Notes: generated by a model not told the origin, from the sequence alone. Positions 10,318 to 23,467 are shown, numbered from the stretch's first letter. The stretch is DNA of 64,000 nt from Pilaira anomala (GCA_025716855.1 JAIXMQ010000027.1:1-64000); one strand, 5' to 3'. Numbers and translations are program-made.

Positions 10318-11612
10318 TTACTGAGGACGTCCAGCGTCAAGTCCAGAATAAGACCCATCATGATGATGATGATGAGAACGACCATAAGGATCAGTAGTAT
10401 TAGTTGGATTCATGTTATACATAGGACCATACTGTGAGCTTTCTTGATGAGATAATCTAGGAATTTCGTTGGTAGATCCCCAATAGTGTTGTTTAGGTTC
10501 GTTTTTAATTGATTTATTATCATTATAGGAATTTGGTCCATTGTCATAAATATGTGAAGGTGGTGCTTGTCCGGAAGTAGTTGTAGTAGTAGAAGAAGAA
10601 TCCTAATAAATAAAGTTAATACTATGTACAAATATGTTTAAAACCAAAAAAAAAAAAAAAAGACTTACGGTTTGAAAGTATGGACTAGGTACTTGACCAT
10701 GCGATGGAGGTGGGTGACTAGCGTATGGAGGAATACCAGAGGAAGATTGATTATTAGATGAGGATGGTGGAGGCATCATAGGAGGATAGCTTGATAATGA
10801 AGAATATGGGTAACCATTGTAAGGAGAATATGGACCAAAATCACTAATAGGAGAATTTGGTAAACTTGTGAATCGATGACTTGGAGAAGAATTTTGATCT
10901 AACCCATTTGAATTTCCCGTGTTAGTAGCAGCAGCAGTAGCAGCAGCTGAAACAGTATTATTATGATTGTTACCAGTATTATGTTCATTTGAAATAGAGG
11001 AATCTGTATCTATATGTTTAAACCGAGTATGCGAATCAGCGTAATGACCAGGACTTCGACCACGTACTACAAGCGCAGCCGAAGTACAAGTAGCAACACG
11101 AATCGGCTCACCGCGAGCGAAATTAGCATAAAGATCTACTACAATTTCATAATATTGTTGAGCAGCCCTTCTTTTCCCATTATTGGCAGTAGCGGTTTTA
11201 AATTGTAATCTTTCAAAAGTAACGATATTATGATTAGAGCCTACAGAAGCTAAATGAAGATTACCACCAGCACGTACAGGACGTGGATCAGGTATCATTT
11301 GAGGACCTTTATCTCTTTTTGGGGTATGTTGAACCAACTCAATCTTCTTGTCATGATTCGTAACACGAGCACATACGCCAATAGAGAAAAAATCAACTTG
11401 AAGAAACTCTTGTGTATCTGTCTTTCTTAACAAACAAGGTACTTCAGGGCCTTGAATCAAGTAATTCATACCGTGTACATCAAATGTTGAACTCACTTGA
11501 AAGTAATTTCTTCTATAACATGTCCAATCTTGATCTGCTCGAAAGAAACCTCGATCCATCTTTGCATGAAGTTGAACTTGATAACTAATAATAAAACGAT
11601 GAGTAAATAATG

Positions 11613-11643
<31 letters not shown>

Positions 11644-12176
11644 ACATATCATTATTATTATTTTTTTTTTTTTACCTGTTGGATTGATCCATATTACATA
11701 ATTCATGTAATTGTTTCGTGTTTGAAAAAGTAGGCCCCATCTCAAACGAGAAAATAGATTCAGTTCTTCTTCTTCGAATAGGACCAGCACTAGGATAAGG
11801 ATTAGAATGAAATGTGGTGGTTGTAAAATTGGCTGGTCTTGAAGGAATAGGTGGACGCCTACGAATTAAATTGGGTGATATAGCTAATTTTTCATTATTA
11901 GAGGTAGGTGAATTATGATTTGATTCAGGGCGCGGAGTCTCTGGTTGCGAGATCGACATTAAACTAACAGTATCAAAAATTTGTGTTTAGTAAATTCTTT
12001 CGCGTATATGTGTGTATTATATACAAAAAAAGAAAAAAAAAAACTTACCCTTGTTGTTGTCGTGGAGATACTGGTAAGACAGGTTGAGAAGAATTCTCAC
12101 TGTTGGTTGACGGATCGTTTGAATGACTAGTGTATTCTCCATTGTAAGAATAAGGTAAAGGTATGTAGTTGGTCAT
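10318..12176 (-). CDS. NDT80/PhoG-family transcription factor
   Basis: Nuclear regulator of the NDT80/PhoG (Ndt80, Vib-1, XprG) family, which in fungi controls meiosis, nutrient response or hyphal fusion. The start at 12174-12176 gives MTNYIPLPYSYNGEY. Exon 2 carries a proline/serine-rich region and ends in the first part of the domain. Exon 3 holds the DNA-binding core: KMDRGFFRADQDWTCYRRNY, SSTFDVHG, FFSIGVCARV, FERLQFKTAT and the signature VVRGRSPGHYAD. A low-complexity Ser/Pro/Tyr-rich tail follows (SPISDFGPYSPYNGYPYSS), then a last exon with a His5 run that ends RPQ before TAA at 10318-10320. Four exons with short introns; the intron near 11590-11675 contains a (TA)n tract. Which Ndt80 paralogue it is cannot be told. 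Confidence 0.93.
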
Positions 12177-15100
12177 TGCGTTAAAAGAATAAAGAGAACC
12201 CTATTTTATAAGTTTATATATATATATTTATATATATAGAAAGAGAGAGAAAAACGATAACAGAAAAAGAAAGAAGGAGAGAGAGAAAGACCAAATGAAT
12301 TAAGTAGATATATATACAATAAAAGATACCCGGGAAAAAGAGCCCAATTTTTTTTTTTTTTTTTTTTTTTTTTAATACACACACTTATGAAATTAGAGTC
12401 AATTTCTACCGAGTCAAAAGAACACATGACAAATGAAAACTTTTTTTTTTTTTTTTTTTTTTTTCATTATATCTATTCAATTTCTACTTCTGTTTTACAA
12501 ATAGAAACAAAATAAAAAAGAGAGAGAGGTAAGTAACTATCTTTTTGAATTTTATTTTCAAAATTTTATTTAAAAAAAAAAACGCACGGTTGTTTTTCTT
12601 TTTGTTTTGTTCATGATAAACACTTTTTCCTGTACATAGCCTTACTTTACTGCTAGATCTTTTAGTCCCAGGTAATCGTATATGTCGTCATAACAACGTG
12701 CTGTTTGCAGGAGTGCATGACTTTAGAGCGGTTTATCCAGTTATAGGGATATTTTTTTTTTAACCTTTTTGATTTAGTTTACGTTTTATTTTTTCTCTTT
12801 TACAGCTAAACTCTTACGTTTCTTATATTCTTTGTTCAATAAACTGGGATACGCTTTTTTAGAATATATAAAAAAAGCCTTTAAAAAGACAATCGACACG
12901 TGGATGATAGCCAATAATTTAACCGATTTCAGGTCCTTGGGAAAATCAGAGTACAAAGTTGTATTACAATTATATTCCTAACCCAACAATTTTTTAGTTG
13001 CTTGAAATAATTAAAGTTGGCAATAAGTGCCTTTTTAAGTATTTTGACAGTATGTTTTTTGTACAAAAACAATCACTATTGTTCTAAATCATTTATGAAT
13101 TGAAATCCTAACTACTTTCTCTCTCACTTTATTTTAACTCATTTTTATTTTATACTACACTTTTTAAATATATGAAAAAGAAAAACAAAAAAAGATGGGC
13201 CTGGATTTTCCAATTTAACTGAATAAATCTTTATTTTTAGAAGGTGAAAAAAGAACATAAAAAAAAATAAAAAATTTAAAGATAATGTGACACTAAACTT
13301 TAATATTGCATTAAATGTAAATACCAGTTCTCTCTTTTTTTGTTAATATCATAAAAAAAAAATATAAGACGATATACTCACTTCAATAAATTCACATGAT
13401 TCAAATGCATTAAATAGACAAATATCTTCCCAGACAGTAGTTTTTTTTTTTTTTTTTTCTTTAAAAATAAATGTCTATTTCTATCAACTTAATAAGTTTC
13501 TTTAACCACATGAGAAATATTCAAAAAAGAAAAGTTAGATCTGGTGGTACTTTCAGCGGGAAATAATAGAAATAAAAAATGTTGATCTATATGTAGCGCT
13601 GACATTTGTGTATAGAATGTAACATGTGAATATTTTCTTTTAAAAAAAAAAAAATCTTAAAAAGAATCGTGGTAAGTCCAACATTTTATAAAAACATAAT
13701 TCAGTCAATTCAACACAGACCAATTCTTTTTATTCTCTTAAACGTTTCACCGAACAAATACAAGAAAAACAATTGGAAAACCCAATTATGGTATATTTTA
13801 TCAACCTTTTTTTTTATTTTGAGATTTCTTGTACAACAAACAATTTTTGTGATTGGCAAACAAGACAAACTGCTCTTCGCAAGTTAAGGAACGAGAAAGA
13901 GATATGCAATGTCTTATCCTCTGTAATTGTATATGAGACAATCAATGATGAAAGGGAAAAAAAAAAAAACTCTTATTTAGTATTATGTTAAGAGCATGGA
14001 AATTTTTTGATTTATGTTCAAGTTAATTATTATATCCTTACATAAGTTTAATTGAGCTTACATGTATGTAATTCGTACATTTTGTTATTGAGTTTTTAAT
14101 TGAAGTTGCTTCAAATTTGTTTTTTCTAAAATAAAAACAAATGATTTACTAACGACCCAACTTTTTTTAAAAAAAAAAATTGCATCTAATTGTATGTACA
14201 CAACAAGCTTGAAATACATGCTGTACGTGATTGCTTACAAAGTATTGTAAAGAATTTGCAATAAAATGCTCTCTTACGAACAACAAAAAAGGTAAGAAGT
14301 TATAGAGAAAAAGAGGATATGTAACCCTGTGGAAAACTTATTTTTTTTTTAAAGATGACTCTACCACTAGTATATAATAATTAAAACCCTTTGCTCGTCT
14401 AACTTGTAATTTAAAAAGATGCCTTTTTATTTTTACACTTTCAATGGAGAACAATACTACCTTATCTTTTTTTATCTTAATTATTAATGCGAAAACAGAG
14501 TAATACTTATTCAAATGTCAAAAGCAATGTATGTATATATTTTATAAATATATTTTTATTTATACAAAAAAAAATCGCTTGCCTTTAAAACGATGCCTCT
14601 TCAAAAGATGGGCGAGGAGATGTAACGACAGATTCACACTTCTCCTTTACCTCGTTCATCAATTACAATACTTTTATCTTTTCCTAACTTAACACATTGA
14701 CTGCAGGTAATCTATCAGACACATCTTCTTGGCCTACTATTCTTGTTGAACAGTTACAAAATTATAGGATTTAAGTTTTATGATACATTATCATTGATTA
14801 AACATATAATATATGTAGGTATATAATTATGTTTAAAACGGAATCAGGAACAATAACATCATTGGTAATTTTCCACAACAATAAAATCTTCTTCAACCGC
14901 AGACCTGAATAGACAATCTCACATAGATTTCGCCTATTAACAAGAGAAAGGAAAAACGTACGGTTTTTTTTTTTGCCGTGGTATATAGCTTCTTATCAGA
15001 TACCGGTTTGCTTTAACAACGCCCTTTAATTAGATAGTAATATTTGTCTAATGATATAGAATACATAACTATAATGAGCCCAAAAAAAAGTATCAGTAGA

Positions 15101-16227
15101 AGTTTTGGACTAATCGAAGTAATAATCTATTGAGCAAGATGATAACTTGCAAGAGTCCTCACATCAAATGCTCAGTTTGATCGATTTGGCTTATGTGAAT
15201 AGCATTTTTACTATTCAAGTGTCGAGCATTTTATCTTTTATTTCAGTCCACTTGTTTCGTTCACAGTTTAGAATTTAAAAAAATGAGATAGGATGGAGTG
15301 ATGAGTATAGGGTGCTCTTTGTGAAGGGAGCGGAAGTGTGTGAGAGGATGCTTCAAGAAATGGCCAGAAAAAAAAAGCGCTTTATAGTGTCATACAAACT
15401 ACCAAAAATTGGAAATTTCTTTTTGAACAAAAAATTCGTCCAAACGGCTGTCCTTTATGCTTGAAGGCTTGATTGAGACGTGTTTATAACAAAAATCGAA
15501 GCCATGATAGAGATAAACTGGAAAGGGTCGGCACCGATTATTGATCTTGAGGTTTTTTATGGTATGTTATAGCATTTGTATTAAATCTTACTGTAAAAGA
15601 TGTATATATCTTGCTTTCTTGAAGAAAAAAGGTTGTTTACTTTGTTTACAATACGCTTTTTCAAAGAGAAAAAAAAAAGAAAAATGCATAAGTAAAATAT
15701 TTACTTGAAATACATTGACCACATAAGAATGAACACTTTAGTATTTTTAGCTTTTAAATGGCAGTAGGATTCATGTTAAACACTTTAAAATTTTCAGGTT
15801 TAATAGGAAATAACTCATTAATAAAATATGAGATATACCTTGTATAGTGTAGAAATAGTCGCATTCATTACTCATCCTTGATGATATTTTAAACCTACAC
15901 GCACCCAAACACAAAAACCCTGATATTGATCTTTAGCATTTGAATGAATAATAAATATAGTAAATTTGATCATGAAATATACTCATCTTACTGCTTTAGT
16001 ATTCAATACAACAGAAAGTATTTGTATTATAATTATAAGTAACCACTAATGAATAAACCTGATGAGAAGATTTGGACCTGATATAGAAATACTTTAACAT
16101 TTTAAATAAATAAAGTGTACACAGTGATGGTAGTAAGCAACTTTTTTTTTTATCTCCCGCATTCAAAAAATAAACTTTTTAAAACTGGAGGGGTATTTCG
16201 CAACGGTTAGATCTCTTTTTAAAAATA
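12177..16227. other. Gene-poor 4-kb region
   Basis: No convincing gene in either strand. The first 300 bp form the 5' region of the NDT80-like gene, with GA/CT-rich and poly-T tracts (about 12350-12373 and 12442-12464). The rest is AT-rich with short spurious ORFs. A stretch at about 15280-15540 is less AT-biased and reads in one frame with a CPLC-type motif, possibly a decayed retroelement, but this is not secure. The last 100 bp are the TACO1 5' region. Confidence 0.5.
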
Positions 16228-17248
16228 ATGTTGCGTCGTATTTCTTCCATTGGATTAACAAAGACGCGTTCTTTTGCAAAGACACAAACAGTTTGGAAGC
16301 CCATTCCTATTTGTTTACAACAACAACGTTTTGCTGTAAAGTATATACAAATGTTTTATTAACTATTTTATTAAAATACTTTTTAATAGGGTCATAATAA
16401 ATGGAGTAAAGTAAAGCATACTAAGGGTGCTAAAGACGCCAAAAAGAGTATTTTATTTTCTAAATTATCATTAGAAATTGTTTCTGCTGCAAGAGGTAGA
16501 TCCATCAATGTTTTTTTTTTCTAGAAAAAAAAAAAGAAACGAAGTTTGACAGGTTTTTTTTATTATATTATTATTAGCTGGTGGAACCGATCCTACTCTC
16601 AACAACAAATTACAAGCTATTTTAAATAGAGCTAAAGCAGCTAGTATGGCTAAAGAAAGTATAGAAAATGCATTAAAGAAGGGTGGAGATAGAAATAAGG
16701 AGGATCTCGAGAGTGTATTATATGAATGTGTTGGTCCTGGAGGCATTGCATTAATTGTGTAAGTTTGAATATAATAACACAGAGAGAAATAATACTGACA
16801 TGTATATATGTTCAGTCAAGCACTTACAGATAAAAAATCACGTACTGTAAAGGAAGTCAAGGAAGTTTTAAATAAAGTAGGTGGTTCAGTTTCATCCGTC
16901 AGCTACTTATTTGAAAAGAAGGGTAAAGTAGTATTTACACCTGGTGAATCCGGACACTCATTTGAACAAATTATGGATATTGCAATTGATTGTGGTGCAG
17001 AGGATATTGAAGAGGATGAACAAGAAAATTTGATTGAAGTTACTTGTGAATTTAATGATTTAAATACCGTCTCAAAAGCATTGATGGATCACAAGTATGA
17101 AGTTCAAGAGATTGAAGCTACTTATATCCCCTTAAGTACTGTGGAAGTACAGGATAAAGAAACGATTGAATTGGTTGAAAAGTGCTTAGATGACATGGAG
17201 AATTTAGGTGATGTTGTCAAGATTCATTGTAATGCAGTTGTTAATTAA
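16228..17248 (+). CDS. TACO1: TACO1/YebC-family mitochondrial translational activator
   Basis: Member of the YebC/TACO1 family. The mitochondrial members promote translation of mitochondrially encoded respiratory subunits. The start at 16228 ([18 protein letters not shown]) gives a basic mitochondrial presequence. The conserved block [20 protein letters not shown], typical of YebC (GHSKWANIKHRKAAQD), follows the first intron. Later segments include [28 protein letters not shown] and [13 protein letters not shown], and the last exon (16814-17248) carries the C-terminal domains ([27 protein letters not shown]). Four exons, about 275 residues, full length for the family. It converges on IRE1, with about 110 bp between the two stop codons. 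Confidence 0.94.
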
Positions 17249-17357
17249 AAGAATATAATAAAAGATTTATTTAAGAAATGGATAATGCGTATATATAATT
17301 ATATATTGAAGAATGGGTTTGTAAGTGTGCGTGCGTGTGTGTGTATGTTTTTTTTAT

Positions 17358-20163
17358 CTAAAAGTATTGTCCTAATGAACCCTCTTTTCTTAAGCTGGGC
17401 TGACTTGCTACAACATAATAAGTATGTAATAATAAATGAGGGAATCGAGCAGTGAAATAATACAAGAATTGATTTGGCGGCTCACCATAAACCAATTTAA
17501 CAGCAGGTGGTAAATCCTGCCAATGATGTTTCTATATATATATATATATTTTTAGTGATTATTATTTACAAATCTTTTGTGTACTAATTATTTACCTTAT
17601 TTCGAAGTGCTCTCAATAGATCACGAACTCTCTTACCATCATATTTTCTATATTTTCCAAGATCATTCGCTACAACACGATCAATACGCTTATACCAATC
17701 AGTACCAATCACAGTAGAGGCGTCTGATTCAAGTGCTTGTAGTAATAAAGAAGGTGGATCACGTTCTTCAATTTCAAATCGATCGGAAGCGTCTTGTAAA
17801 AATGCTAATCTCTTTGTGGTTGTCCAAAAGAATGGATGCGACAAAATTGTACTTGCATTGGGTCTATAATAATGATAAGAAAAAAAAAAGTAAGTAAAGC
17901 TAGATAAATAATTTATGTTTATAGCTTACCTTGATTTTGGTTCAGATGAAATCATCCTTTCAACTAAATCTTTTGCTTCAACGCCATCTTCACCCATTGA
18001 ATCCAACTTATCTAGATTATAAGCACCAATTAAAATATTATTTTCACGTCCAAATCGATTACCAAATGGATGATCACCACCGCTCAAGACATAATAGAAC
18101 ACACAACCTGCTGAAAAGATATCAATGGCTCGTGTGGCCTTGACACGCCCAATCATGTTACTCGCATCAGAAGTTTCACGTGTACTACTAAAACTAGTAT
18201 CAGACGAAGTAGCAGCAAGAGCACCTGCCAACAATTCTGGAGCTCTCCAACCTGAGGTACCAGCAGGTGAAGCCGCGGTATAATTGAAGCTACTTTGTTC
18301 CCCATCCAATTTTTTGCATAGTCCGAAATCGGAAATCAAAATACGCATGACAGGCGCGTCTTTAATATACCTATGTTTACTTGGAGCCAAAAGAATATTA
18401 TGAGGTTTGATATCACGGTGTACGATTTTAAGTGAATGAAGGTATTGTAAGCCAGATATAAATTGAGATAAGATATTGGCTGGATTCATTGTATCGCAAA
18501 GTTGCATTTCGGGTATAGGTAATGATCTTTCCATGTAATCATTTAATGATCCATAACAAAGTTCAAGCGCAATATATAAAAATCTATCAGATTCTTCTTT
18601 GTAAAAGTATCGAACTACATTTGGGTGATCATCACTTTCTTGTAATAATTTCACTTCTTTTAATGCAACGTCATAAAAGTCAAGTAGTAATCGTTTTACT
18701 GCAACTTGTCTACCATCAAAATTTCCTTTATATACAACTGTACCATGACTTCCGTAGCCTATAAAGTAAAATATTATTACATGTTATACACATTCAACCA
18801 TTAAAGTCCTTTCTTACCAAGTACACTGTCAGATATTTCCAACACTCTGGATTTTGATTGTTTGAAGCTTTCAAGATCCAAACCAGTGGATTTCTTTACA
18901 GCAATAACTTGGGTAGATGCTTTCAACCTTTCTTCTTCTTCTTTTGCAGCAGCGGCCAAAATCAATTTTTCTGCTTTGGCTTTAGCTTCTTCTTCTGCCT
19001 TCTTTTGTCTTTCTATTGCTTCTTCTGCGTCTCTTAATCTCTTTCTTTCTTGCTCCTTTTCATATATTTGTTCATCAATCTTTTCTTTTATATATCGATC
19101 TGCATCAAAACTGCCAATTGAAGTAATTGAATCTGCTCGTTCTCTTCTGATCTTTTCTCTTTCAGCTCTTGCAGCTGCTTCAATTCTTGCCTTGGTCTTC
19201 TTGGCCTTGGCCCGTTTCTTCAGCATCTTTTTCCATTTTGGTAATACTTTCACTTCATAAAATGTAATGATATGATCACGATAACAGTATACAATGACAG
19301 ACGAAACCAAGACATAACTCTTCCAAAATTTACCAAATCCATCATGAAAGAACCCAGTCTTTTGCTCTTCATAGTCCTTCATATTTTCCAAATGATGATG
19401 ATAGAGAGGAATAGTAGTCGGCAAAGAGTTACCAGATGAAGAAGAGGTAGAAGCAGTAGCACTAGATGGTAAAGAAAGTTTATACCGAAATACATGATCT
19501 TCTTCTACAATATCATCTACAACAGATTGAACGACATGTTGTCCAATCATACAATCAATATGATACTCGCAACCATGACAACACATTTCGTGAGGTTTCT
19601 GAGTCCATTCAAACCCAGTTGCATTAGCATCACTCGTAGTTGAACCACCGATTAATTGACTGGTATCGCCTGGTTTTCGACCTGTATACATAGATGCCCA
19701 AGGTGAGATCTGAACTAAAGGATAGTTCTTGGTAGATAATGCATAAAGACTGCCTTCATGAACACCAACATAGGCAGAAGTGATACCATTCTTTCGAGAC
19801 ATTAAGCTTAATAAATCACCTACATCACCTTTTGTTAAAGATTTAGGTGGAATTTGTTTAGATAAGGCAATGGTATAATCTTCTCGACGGTAGACATCAA
19901 ATACACTGACAACGGGGTGAGGTAAATCCCGAGACCAGATCAGTTCACCGTTACGTACATTTATCCCGGTAATGGCTAAAGTAGCATCAGGTGCAACATA
20001 AATATCGGAAGGCACTGTGTTGGTTGGTACATCCCAGTCGAATTTATTTGGTATGTATTCACTATATGTCACATTCCACCATTTTTTATTATTATCGTAA
20101 ATAGCTACCTTGTATTCTACATATATATATATATATATATAATATGTTAGTTATTGAAATAAT

Positions 20164-20199
<36 letters not shown>

Positions 20200-21091
20200 A
20201 TTTCTACCAAGAAAGATGGTTCTAGGTGGATATTGAGTTGCCATACGATACTGATTATCCGCTTTATTTAAATCAATTTGCTGTAATATTTTTCCATTTC
20301 TTGGGTCAATTTCAATCATTAGAGTATTCTTTCTTCCAATATAAGTTGTGCCATCGGGTGTTCGGAAAGGTGAATTGTTTACAATCTCTTTTACAGAAAA
20401 AGGTAATTTCTTACAAAATAAAAAAAAAATTAGTAAACGATAATATAAACAAAAACAAAAAAAAAATCCTTGTTATTACTTCTAATGGTCTACCATCGCC
20501 ATAAATATAAAGGCTTCCACCATCTTGAGGTTCAATAATATAATAAATATCTTGTTCTTCTGAATCCTCAGAATCTTCCCAAGAATGTTGGTCCAGATTA
20601 AAGTCGTCTAAATCATCGTCAGTTGAATCCTCATCGGTATCCATATTACTGAGTGTATCTACAAATAATTTATCGTTCTCTTCTTGTTCTGCTACAGCTG
20701 TTGTACTATCCATATCACCAGCACCTTGTTTGTAAAATTTATGAGTTTCAAAATGTGAATTAGACTTGATAAGTGAGCTTCCAGGCCCACCTTTCAATGT
20801 CCAATGCACTCTGCCTTCAAAACGGTCAATACCACGAATGGAACCATCCAACGTAGAAACAAGTACTAAATTCGTAGGTAATAAGTCATTTCCAGTCGTA
20901 CTTTCTTCTGTTTCTTTTTGATTTGAGTCTAGTAATAAATGACGCTTTTGGTAATAGGTGAGTTCGCTAGAGAATGTAGATTTGGATTCCACACAATAAA
21001 TTGCAAACATGGATAATAATATAATAACTGAAAATGATAGCCATTGAAGTAAATTGAGGGTACTCCTAAAAGACCTAACCATTAACACCAT
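17358..21091 (-). CDS. IRE1: IRE1: ER-stress sensor kinase/endoribonuclease
   Basis: Type I ER membrane protein that senses unfolded proteins and cuts an mRNA intron to start the unfolded protein response. The start at 21089-21091 is followed by a hydrophobic signal segment (LLQWLSFSVIILLSMFAIYC). The luminal beta-propeller-like region has LVSTLDGSIRGIDRFEGRVHW and YIGRKNTLMIEIDPRNGKIL, interrupted by an acidic stretch (about 20560-20680). One membrane segment (SYVLVSSVIVYCY) and a basic coiled linker lead to the kinase: VAVKRLLLDFYDVALKE, HRDIKPHNILL, ISDFGLCKK and WRAPELL. The KEN RNase domain follows (LAFLQDASDRFE, RVRDLLRALRNKKHHW, FPHLLLHTYYV). It ends LGQYF at 17358. Several introns are present; one holds a (TA)n tract and a T run of about 30. 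About 1,100 residues in all. Confidence 0.95.
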
Positions 21092-22309
21092 TTTTTTTTA
21101 AATACATTAACAACTAGAAAAAAAAATTCTCTTTTTTTTTTTTGTGTAGTGATTAAAATTCGGCGGCCACCTTTTTTCATATACACGTGATAATGATTGA
21201 GATGTGTTACTGCATCCAATGTAACATTACAATCAAAAAGGTCATTTACTGAAACAAAGTAAATCATAGATTTTGTTTTATGATCTATATGTTTAGAATC
21301 CCCACAATTGTTTTATAAACCACGGGAATAACTTCCAATAAATATCATCATTTTTTTTCAGGCACAAAATCACTTTATTTTTATTATGATTTGTGGGGCA
21401 AAGTAAACAGAAGGACAAAAACTATTTTTGTTTATTTTTTTTTCTTAACTTACTGTAAAAATAGGAACTAAACAAGTTTCTATATCATAATATTCAATAC
21501 TCCAGTATACATCTCCGACTTGATGCATTGATTTTGTATTTATATTCAACAAGACAAGGCAAGACAAAAGTTTGATATTAGTACTGACTCTGGCCTCTCT
21601 TTAAAGCACTGGTTTTATTCTGACTACTCCGGCTAATGAATGTATTGTTTTGTGTATTAGTAGTAGTTTACATTTCAGATAAAACAACGGGAAATTACGT
21701 TTTGCGCTTTTTTGGCATTGTTTCTGTTCACTAGACATCAATATAAATAAACGAAAAACTTTAGAAGTAGTTTGCATTCATTTAATTAAAATGTGCCTAA
21801 ACAGAAACCACTTTAATAACTACATATTCCTTATTTTCCCCCATTCAACTAATCTCGCTCCAGTGACCGTCAATAATTATCTATTAAAAAGTCTAAATTT
21901 ATAACCTCAGAGTAAGACGACAAGCTACCAAATTTATGTTATATCAAAAATGCTGTAAAGATATTGATTCGATCGATATCACTAATACTGTCTTGTAGAA
22001 TAGCCTATCACTTGATATCTTTGACCTTGCAAGTTCAAATAATACCGTAGTAAAAAGCTTCATTTATTTATCTTTTAAAGAGGAAGTGAATTACTTAATA
22101 ACAAATAGCCCAAGTCGTTTCAAATCATGAAATTAGAACCAGGTGCGCTTCATTACGATTTACAGTGTAAAAGTTAAAAATGCATGATATACCTCTTTTT
22201 AAAAATCGTAAAAAGTCCAAATTATAATTTAAACATTTAACAAGGCAAAATAAGCAAAAATTTGTATGTAAGTTGCATTAAGTATCATCTTTAGGTAATA
22301 AAAATGCTT
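21092..22309. other. Intergenic region upstream of IRE1
   Basis: About 1.2 kb of AT-rich DNA with the IRE1 5' region at its left side. No gene, RNA or clear repeat was recognised. Confidence 0.5.
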
Positions 22310-22312
22310 TTA

Positions 22313-22472
22313 GGCTATTCTCAAGTAAGATTTTTGCCCTGGCCTGGACTGAGTTAAAAAGTGCTGAGTTGCCTTAAAAGGGATAAAAACCCAGGGAAGA
22401 AGCCAGGAAACTTTTTCTTCCCTGGGTTTTTAACAGTCCAACCCAGGCCAAAAATCCTACTTGAGAATAGCC
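22313..22472. mobile_element. Foldback MITE copy 1, TTA duplication
   Basis: A 160-bp element whose ends, starting GGCTATTCTCAAGTA, are inverted copies over about 39 bp. It is flanked by TTA at 22310-22312 and 22473-22475. The interior has a second nested inverted repeat (ACCCAGGGAAGAA against TTCTTCCCTGGGT), so the whole element can fold on itself. A three-base TWA duplication with GG-starting ends is typical of PIF/Harbinger MITEs. It has no coding capacity. A near-identical copy lies at 23305-23467. Confidence 0.85.
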
Positions 22473-23304
22473 TTACATGTTTTTATTACTTATAAAAAGA
22501 GTTCACAACTATCGAAACTTACTAAAGTAATTTTTTTTTTGGAGTAAGAACCTATTTTAAAAATCAAACTTCAATTATTAACGCAAATTATACATAGAGG
22601 AACGTGCGTCCGAAAAAATTCATGCGAAGAGAAAAGCGCGCCTTTAAAAAAATTATTGCCACTTCCTTCCTTTGATATTCCTTTTTGGCTCATTTAACTA
22701 CCTGTATGTCTTTATTCCCATTACATCTTCATACACCCTGTAGTGCACTTCTATCAAAAGTGGCACATATTCAAGCTCTCCCCATGAGTATCATCATATT
22801 TTAATGCGAGATGTACTCAACCACTGAGACTAAGGTCTTAAGTGCAATTAAGCAGAAAAAGTCTACAAAGGAAGAATTTAATAGGTGTCGTTGCCGTACC
22901 AGCTCTATTTAAGGCCGTTCTATATAAGACCGTTTCCGATTTAAGGCCGCAATTCTCTGCAAAATTTGGCCATATTTAACTTCCTCAAGTCAGAAATAAG
23001 GCTATGATACGATTTAAGGCCACAAAAGTCTGAAAATTTTTTCAGCCTTAAATAGAGCGGGTACTGTATATCTATTCTAATCTCTTTCTTCATATCAATA
23101 TTCAAGATGAAGTACCAAGGCAAGATTGCATAGATACTTTTTTTTTTCAACATTTAACTCATACTTGTGTATAGATTTCTAATGGAGGATACAGTATTCT
23201 TAAATTTATTAAATATAAAATCAACCATTTGATTAAATTATGCTAGTGGTACAAATATGCAATCATATAAGGATACTAAAGTCGTTACTTGTTTAGCAGA
23301 TTTA
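22473..23304. other. Spacer between the two MITEs, with an old palindromic remnant
   Basis: About 830 bp without a recognisable gene. The right half contains an older inverted-repeat element at about 22892-23070, listed separately. The short ORF at 22941-23153 on the minus strand lies across that remnant and is not believed to be real. Confidence 0.5.
22892..23070. mobile_element. Degenerate palindromic element with CAGTACC-type ends
   Basis: The left end reads GTACCAGCTCTATTTAAGGC. The right end is the reverse complement of a similar sequence, TACAGTACCCGCTCTATTTA. The interior repeats TTTAAGGCC several times. Ends of the form CAGTACC with TA next to them resemble Tc1/mariner/pogo-type MITEs. 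The match is imperfect, so this is an old, non-autonomous copy. No gene inside. Confidence 0.5.
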
Positions 23305-23467
23305 GGCTATTCTCAAGTAGGATTTTTGCCCTGGCCTGGACTGAGTTAAAAAGTGCTGAGTTGCCTTAAAAGGGATAAAATCCCAGGAGGGAAGAACCCA
23401 GGGAAGAAAAAGTTCCCTGGGTTTTTAACAGTCCAGGCCGGGGCAAAAATCCTACTTGAGAATAGCC
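23305..23467. mobile_element. Foldback MITE copy 2, TTA duplication
   Basis: A 163-bp relative of the element at 22313-22472, with the same 39-bp inverted ends (GGCTATTCTCAAGTAGGATT) that here differ from each other at about one base. It is flanked by TTA at 23302-23304 and 23468-23470. The nested inner hairpin differs by small insertions and shuffles from copy 1. It is more symmetrical than copy 1, hence probably younger. Confidence 0.86.

Noticed and set aside
13669..13991. Two overlapping ORFs of 72 codons
   Set aside because: AT-rich, Phe/Ile/Lys/Asn-biased composition expected by chance; no start context or neighbours.
15280..15540. Possible LINE-like C-terminal zinc motif (RPNGCPLCLKA)
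   Set aside because: Only one short motif, stops on both sides, no reverse transcriptase remnants seen; too weak to annotate.
22941..23153. Minus-strand ORF of 70 codons
   Set aside because: It lies across the palindromic remnant and has low-complexity ends; no protein-like features.
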